Shown here in pieces: positions 31,345 through 34,425 of a stretch of DNA of 34,425 nucleotides. This stretch comes from SVQP01 sp045660125 (GTDB taxonomy: Bacteria; Bacillota; Clostridia; Oscillospirales; CAG-272): NCBI GenBank assembly GCA_045660125.1, contig JAZRDG010000058.1:1-34425 (forward strand). Direction: 5' to 3'. The translations under genes and the position numbers were made by a program. Below the pieces are notes generated by a model. It saw only the letters and a program-made list of their open reading frames with translations, had not been told where the DNA came from and searched no databases. Numbering within the stretch: position 1 is the stretch's first letter; each line of letters starts with the position of its first letter.

Positions 31345-31893
31345 ATGATGAAAAATATTAAATGCAATGTCAAGCAATCGGTCACGATTGTTCTGATAGG
31401 CATCGCTCTGCTGGCAATATGCTTCTTTTTGGGCTTCTGCGATTTTCGTCAATACGTAGAGGTTTCGTTTTTCAACAACAACGTGGTCTACTATCTTCTC
31501 AAAGCCTTTATGGTCTTTGGCTTTGTGTTTTTCGGACTTGGTATATTGGTCGTTCTTCGTAACGTTCTCTTCTTCAGAGATAGGATGATAGAGTTCGAGG
31601 AGGATTATTTGATAGACAGATCCTCGTTAGCTTGTGGCGGCAAAATACAATATGCGGAGATTGCAGAGGTATATATCAAAGGACCGTTTTTGTGTATTGC
31701 ACTGCACAATGCAGAGCAATACCTGAAAAGACAGCATTTTTTAAAGCGGCTGTTTATGCGCGCAAACAAAAAAATGGGATACGATTATGTCACCGTAACC
31801 GATAATTTTATAGACACCGACGTGTATGAAATCAAAAAAAATCCTCAAAGAAAAATTAAATCGCTGAATCAAAAGTTCCTCCAAGCTGTATAA
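31345..31893 (+). CDS. Membrane protein resembling the STM3941 family
   Basis: A 182-residue protein with two membrane segments (about 13-32 and 47-70), followed by a basic/acidic soluble domain. The domain order (strand, then EIAEVYIKGPFLCIALHNAEQYL, then KKMGYDYVTVTDNFIDTDVYEI) resembles STM3941-type proteins with a PH-like fold; this rests on memory. AAAGG lies before two adjacent ATGs (31345 and 31348). The gene is more AT-rich than most neighbours and stands alone behind a palindromic element, so late acquisition is possible. Confidence 0.7.
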   Translation: MMKNIKCNVKQSVTIVLIGIALLAICFFLGFCDFRQYVEVSFFNNNVVYYLLKAFMVFGFVFFGLGILVVLRNVLFFRDRMIEFEEDYLIDRSSLACGGKIQYAEIAEVYIKGPFLCIALHNAEQYLKRQHFLKRLFMRANKKMGYDYVTVTDNFIDTDVYEIKKNPQRKIKSLNQKFLQAV

Positions 31894-31894
31894 A

Positions 31895-31926
31895 AATCCC
31901 CGACAGACCTAAATCTGTCGGGGATT
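31895..31926 (-). terminator. Terminator between converging genes
   Basis: AATCCCCGACAGA and TCTGTCGGGGATT form a perfect 13-bp stem with loop CCTAAA. The T-run is good on the minus strand and weak on the plus strand. Confidence 0.85.
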
Positions 31927-31964
31927 GTTCATGCTTGTAAGAAACAGCCTTTGGCAATACGGAT

Positions 31965-32753
31965 TTATTCGGGAAGCTGCTCCGCGCTGGGCAGACCCGG
32001 CCATTCAAATGCCTCCATGGACTTTTCATAGCCGTAATAGAAATCGCTTTCAACGGGCGCATCGGTGGTCAGCAGATAGCGACCGGGCGTCAAGCCCTCC
32101 ATCTCTGACAAGATCCACACGTACGTGCCCTCCAGATTGGGGTACAGATCCAGCTCGTAAAGATCGGAATAGTACGCGTATCCTGCAACGCCGTTCTGCT
32201 CCGTGCAGTCATCGTAGATCGCACCGTGATCCATCACGAAATCCACGTTATGCCAGTTAAACGCAATACGGTAGAAACCGCCGTCCCTGGGAATGTTCAG
32301 ATACAGGCAAACGTTGGTGGAGTCGATCATACTGATCACACCGCCACCCCATTCGGATAAGTAGTCGATGGCATCCTGCATGCAGGAAAATTCCTCGCCG
32401 TCATCGGTCACGCAGATCGGATATCCGAAATCGTATCTGCCGTCATAGCAATCGGTCATGCCGTCCATGGACGTGCCAACCTTGATCAGGTTGAGATAGG
32501 GATTATTGGGATCATCGTCCGCATACTGATCGCGCCCTGCAAGCTGGGTTTCGGGCTCGGTTTCGGCTTGCGTGGTCTGCTCCTCGGTGGATTCGGGCTG
32601 TGTGGTCTGCTCCTCGGTGGTGGGAGCTTGGGTTTCGGGCTCGGTGGTCGGTTCGGGGGTAGTTTGCTCATTGGCTTTGCCTTGATCGCACGCAACAAGC
32701 GCAAGCATCATAAGCACGCAGATCACAATGGATAAAACGCGAAGATTTCTCAT
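31965..32753 (-). CDS. Lipoprotein with Thr/Glu-rich linker, unknown
   Basis: A 262-residue lipoprotein: lipobox ALVAC (Cys22), then about 50 residues made almost only of Thr, Glu, Gln and Pro (repeats of TTEEQ and PETQ), and a globular domain of about 185 residues rich in Tyr, Asp and Gly with four Cys. I do not recognise the domain. GGAGG stands before the ATG and a full consensus promoter upstream, so it should be well expressed. Single-gene unit. The linker style equals that of the secreted protein at 8973 and the Cys-motif lipoproteins, which suggests a common surface layer design. Confidence 0.8.
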   Translation of the reverse strand: MRNLRVLSIVICVLMMLALVACDQGKANEQTTPEPTTEPETQAPTTEEQTTQPESTEEQTTQAETEPETQLAGRDQYADDDPNNPYLNLIKVGTSMDGMTDCYDGRYDFGYPICVTDDGEEFSCMQDAIDYLSEWGGGVISMIDSTNVCLYLNIPRDGGFYRIAFNWHNVDFVMDHGAIYDDCTEQNGVAGYAYYSDLYELDLYPNLEGTYVWILSEMEGLTPGRYLLTTDAPVESDFYYGYEKSMEAFEWPGLPSAEQLPE

Positions 32754-32794
32754 AATTTCCTCCTTTTCCGGCAGTTTTTCTGCCCTATGATTGT

Positions 32795-32823
32795 ATTATA
32801 GCATACCCTGCCCGCTTTGTCAA
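32795..32823 (-). promoter_or_regulatory. Consensus promoter of the lipoprotein gene
   Basis: Exact TTGACA (32818-32823) and exact TATAAT (32795-32800) with a 17-base spacer on the minus strand. The leader has a small hairpin (GGCAG-loop-CTGCC, 32770-32784). Confidence 0.92.
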
Positions 32824-32826
32824 TCA

Positions 32827-32866
32827 AAAAAGGACCGGTGCAAGTCTGCTTGCATCAGTCCTTTTT
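32827..32866 (-). terminator. Terminator of the SLC13-type permease gene
   Basis: AAAAAGGAC/GTCCTTTTT is the foot and GTGCAAG/CTTGCAT the upper part, separated by a small internal loop (CG/CA). It stands 3 bases after the permease stop. Confidence 0.85.
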
Positions 32867-32869
32867 GTA

Positions 32870-34027
32870 TTAAACGATAAACGAAGCGATCAGGGTCAGC
32901 ACGCCGGCAAAGCCGAAGTTGAGTGCTGTGAACTTGGCAAGATACGAGCCCGCCTTGCCGGGGTTATGCGCGCAGTATTCGCGGAAGGTGATCAGCGAAG
33001 CCAGAGACGCGATCAGCGTGCCTGCACCGCCGATATTGACGCCCAAGAGCAGCGCGGGATACTCGGTGGTGAACTGCGAGAGCAGGATTGCCGAGGGTAC
33101 GTTACTGATAAACTGGCAGGAGAGCACCGAGAACACCAGCGTGTTTTTCTCCAAAAGTCCGCTCATCAGGGTGCTGACGGCGGGAATGCGCGCCATGTTG
33201 CCTGCAAAGACAAAGAAGCAAACAAACGTGCCAAGCAGACCGTAATCCACCTGTCCGAGCGCCTTGCGATCCATGAAAAGCAGCGCGCCCGTGATCAGGA
33301 TCAGACCGATCCAGTAAGGGATCACGCGGAATACCACCACCAGCGCCAAAGCGAACAGCACAAGATAAATGACCGTGCGTCCTACGGGCAGGCGGTCACT
33401 GCCCTCTCCGGGCATTTCCAGCTTAACGCGGGGCAGGCACAGGCAGCAAACCGTGATCAGCGCGATAGCAGCGACAAACGGAATGAACATAATGCCCATA
33501 AACTCGCCCGTGGGAATATTGAAAAAGCTATACAGGTACAGATTCTGCGGATTGCCAAATGGCGTGAGCATGCCGCCGAGGTTGGCTGCAATGTTCTGCA
33601 TGATGAACACAAACGCCATATACTTCTGCATGCCCGTAAAGGACAGCACGAAATAGCCAAGCGGCAAAAAGGTCAGCAGCGCCATATCGTTGCTGATCAG
33701 CATCGAGCCGATAAAGGTGACCCACACAAGCGCCAGCACCGCCATGCGCAGGCTGCCCGTGCACTGCACGATCTTGCGCGAGAGCACCGTGAAAAAGCGT
33801 ATATTTTTAAGCGCACACACCACAGCCAGAGTGCAGAACAGGCAGGTCAGCGTGCGCAGGTCGAAATACCCGACGTAAGCCGCGTCCGGAGGGACGATGA
33901 CAGCCGTCACGGCAGCGCATGCAAAGGCGATCAGCAGTACCGCATTCTTCTTGCCAAACGCGCCAATCTTGTGCAGCGTTTCTTGTGGATGTGCAACAAA
34001 CCGAGGAAGCGTTCTTTGTTGAATCAT
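32870..34027 (-). CDS. SLC13/ArsB-type anion permease
   Basis: A 385-residue membrane protein with about 10-11 hydrophobic segments. Ion-transporter superfamily marks are SNDMALLTFLPL (about 113-124), NIAANLGGMLTPFGNPQNLYLYS (about 145-167) and, near residue 305, FISNVPSAILL, the second re-entrant half. Likely substrates are di/tricarboxylates, sulphate or other anions driven by sodium or protons; the sequence does not say which. The N-terminus is about 20-30 residues of charged sequence before the first helix. AAAGGA precedes the ATG, and a good promoter is present. Single-gene unit. Confidence 0.83.
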   Translation of the reverse strand: MIQQRTLPRFVAHPQETLHKIGAFGKKNAVLLIAFACAAVTAVIVPPDAAYVGYFDLRTLTCLFCTLAVVCALKNIRFFTVLSRKIVQCTGSLRMAVLALVWVTFIGSMLISNDMALLTFLPLGYFVLSFTGMQKYMAFVFIMQNIAANLGGMLTPFGNPQNLYLYSFFNIPTGEFMGIMFIPFVAAIALITVCCLCLPRVKLEMPGEGSDRLPVGRTVIYLVLFALALVVVFRVIPYWIGLILITGALLFMDRKALGQVDYGLLGTFVCFFVFAGNMARIPAVSTLMSGLLEKNTLVFSVLSCQFISNVPSAILLSQFTTEYPALLLGVNIGGAGTLIASLASLITFREYCAHNPGKAGSYLAKFTALNFGFAGVLTLIASFIV

Positions 34028-34068
34028 AACAAAATCCTTTCACCGGGAAAAATTTCACAACGAGAGAA

Positions 34069-34098
34069 ATTATACTACACATGGTATGCACTTGTCAA
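34069..34098 (-). promoter_or_regulatory. Promoter of the SLC13-type permease
   Basis: Exact TTGACA (34093-34098) and exact TATAAT (34069-34074) are 18 bases apart on the minus strand. Confidence 0.88.
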
Positions 34099-34103
34099 GA
34101 GAT

Positions 34104-34154
34104 TTTCCTTAAAAAAATAAAAAAACACCCGTGCACCAAGCGGTGCACGGGTGT
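34104..34154 (-). terminator. Terminator of the S1-domain gene
   Basis: ACACCCGTGCACC and GGTGCACGGGTGT form a perfect 13-bp stem around AAGC; on the minus strand a long T-rich stretch follows. Confidence 0.9.
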
Positions 34155-34171
34155 GAGTGCTTATGTTAAGA

Positions 34172-34425
34172 TTACTCAGCGTCGGTAGCCTCAACTACTT
34201 CCTCTTCGGGAGCAGCCTCGAGCATAGCCTTTGCCTCTTCCAGCAGAGCGCGGATGGACAGGTTGACCTTCTGCTTCTCGTTGTCAATGCCAACGATCTT
34301 AGCGTCAACGATCTGGCCGATCTCAAGCACGTCAGCGGGCTTAGCGATCTTGGTCATAGCGATCTGAGAAATGTGGATCAGACCGTCTACACCGTCAACG
34401 ATCTCTGCAAATGCACCGAAGGGCA
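34172..34425 (-). CDS. rpsA: S1 RNA-binding domain protein (30S ribosomal protein S1-like), 3' part only
   Basis: Only the last 84 codons are inside the window. They encode the end of an S1 (OB-fold) domain: PFGAFAEIVDGVDGLIHISQIA, then VLEIGQIVDAKIVGIDNEKQKVNLSIRAL, which is the classical order, and an acidic tail rich in Glu and Ala. This fits the C-terminus of ribosomal protein S1, or of the IspH-S1 fusion found in many Clostridia. Other S1-domain proteins (for example short S1 regulators) cannot be excluded without the missing 5' part. A strong terminator follows. Confidence 0.75.
   Translation of the reverse strand, partial: PFGAFAEIVDGVDGLIHISQIAMTKIAKPADVLEIGQIVDAKIVGIDNEKQKVNLSIRALLEEAKAMLEAAPEEEVVEATDAE

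Noticed and set aside
32966..34120. A 384-codon plus-strand frame
   Set aside because: Antisense of the SLC13-type permease; the product is Gln, Arg and His-rich without hydrophobic or family pattern.

Overview
The window looks like chromosomal DNA of a Gram-positive, low-to-mid GC Clostridia member (Bacillota), most likely a gut Oscillospirales-type bacterium. Reasons seen in the sequence: AddA-type helicase-nuclease, strong GGAGG ribosome sites, TTGACA-17-TATAAT promoters, an RNase M5-like Toprim protein, a UPF0340 (YwlG) gene after nagB, a YajC/TIGR04086-type pair, a DUF368 undecaprenyl-phosphate translocase, many lipoproteins with Thr/Glu-rich linkers, and several small palindromic repeat families of the kind scattered in gut Clostridia. 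The taxonomic call is inference. No tRNA, rRNA, phage, transposase gene or CRISPR array was seen.

Left part (1-8.8 kb): the end of an addA gene, a convergent gene that looks like a truncated and catalytically dead uronate isomerase, then a plus-strand operon of a PHP-domain phosphatase, a MutS-like ATPase without mismatch-binding domain, an Lrp/AsnC regulator and a class I aminotransferase.

8.9-16.3 kb: a singly transcribed secreted beta-propeller-like protein with a C-terminal SGCGS membrane tail, an array of four short hairpins, then a YtrA-type GntR regulator, ABC ATPase and permease followed by seven small orphan secreted, membrane or zinc-ribbon proteins. Two of these are paralogues, and a 22-nt repeat suggests that the tail of the cluster arose by tandem duplication.

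16.3-23.6 kb: palindromic repeats, a MarR-DUF368-pssA operon with two obvious MarR operator copies, a MerR regulator fused to four membrane segments, a 181-bp palindromic element, a DUF1385-nagB-ywlG operon and the divergent yajC pair.

23.9-31 kb: a long minus-strand operon: small membrane protein, U32 protein, uppP, Toprim/RNase M5-like, rlmA-like, polyprenyl-phosphate-type glycosyltransferase, and two tandem paralogous Cys-motif lipoproteins. 31-34.4 kb: a palindromic element in the leader of a small membrane protein, a lipoprotein, an SLC13-type permease and the 3' end of an S1-domain (rpsA-like) gene. Several genes meet on undecaprenyl phosphate: DUF368 (translocation), UppP (recycling) and the GT2 enzyme (probable consumer).
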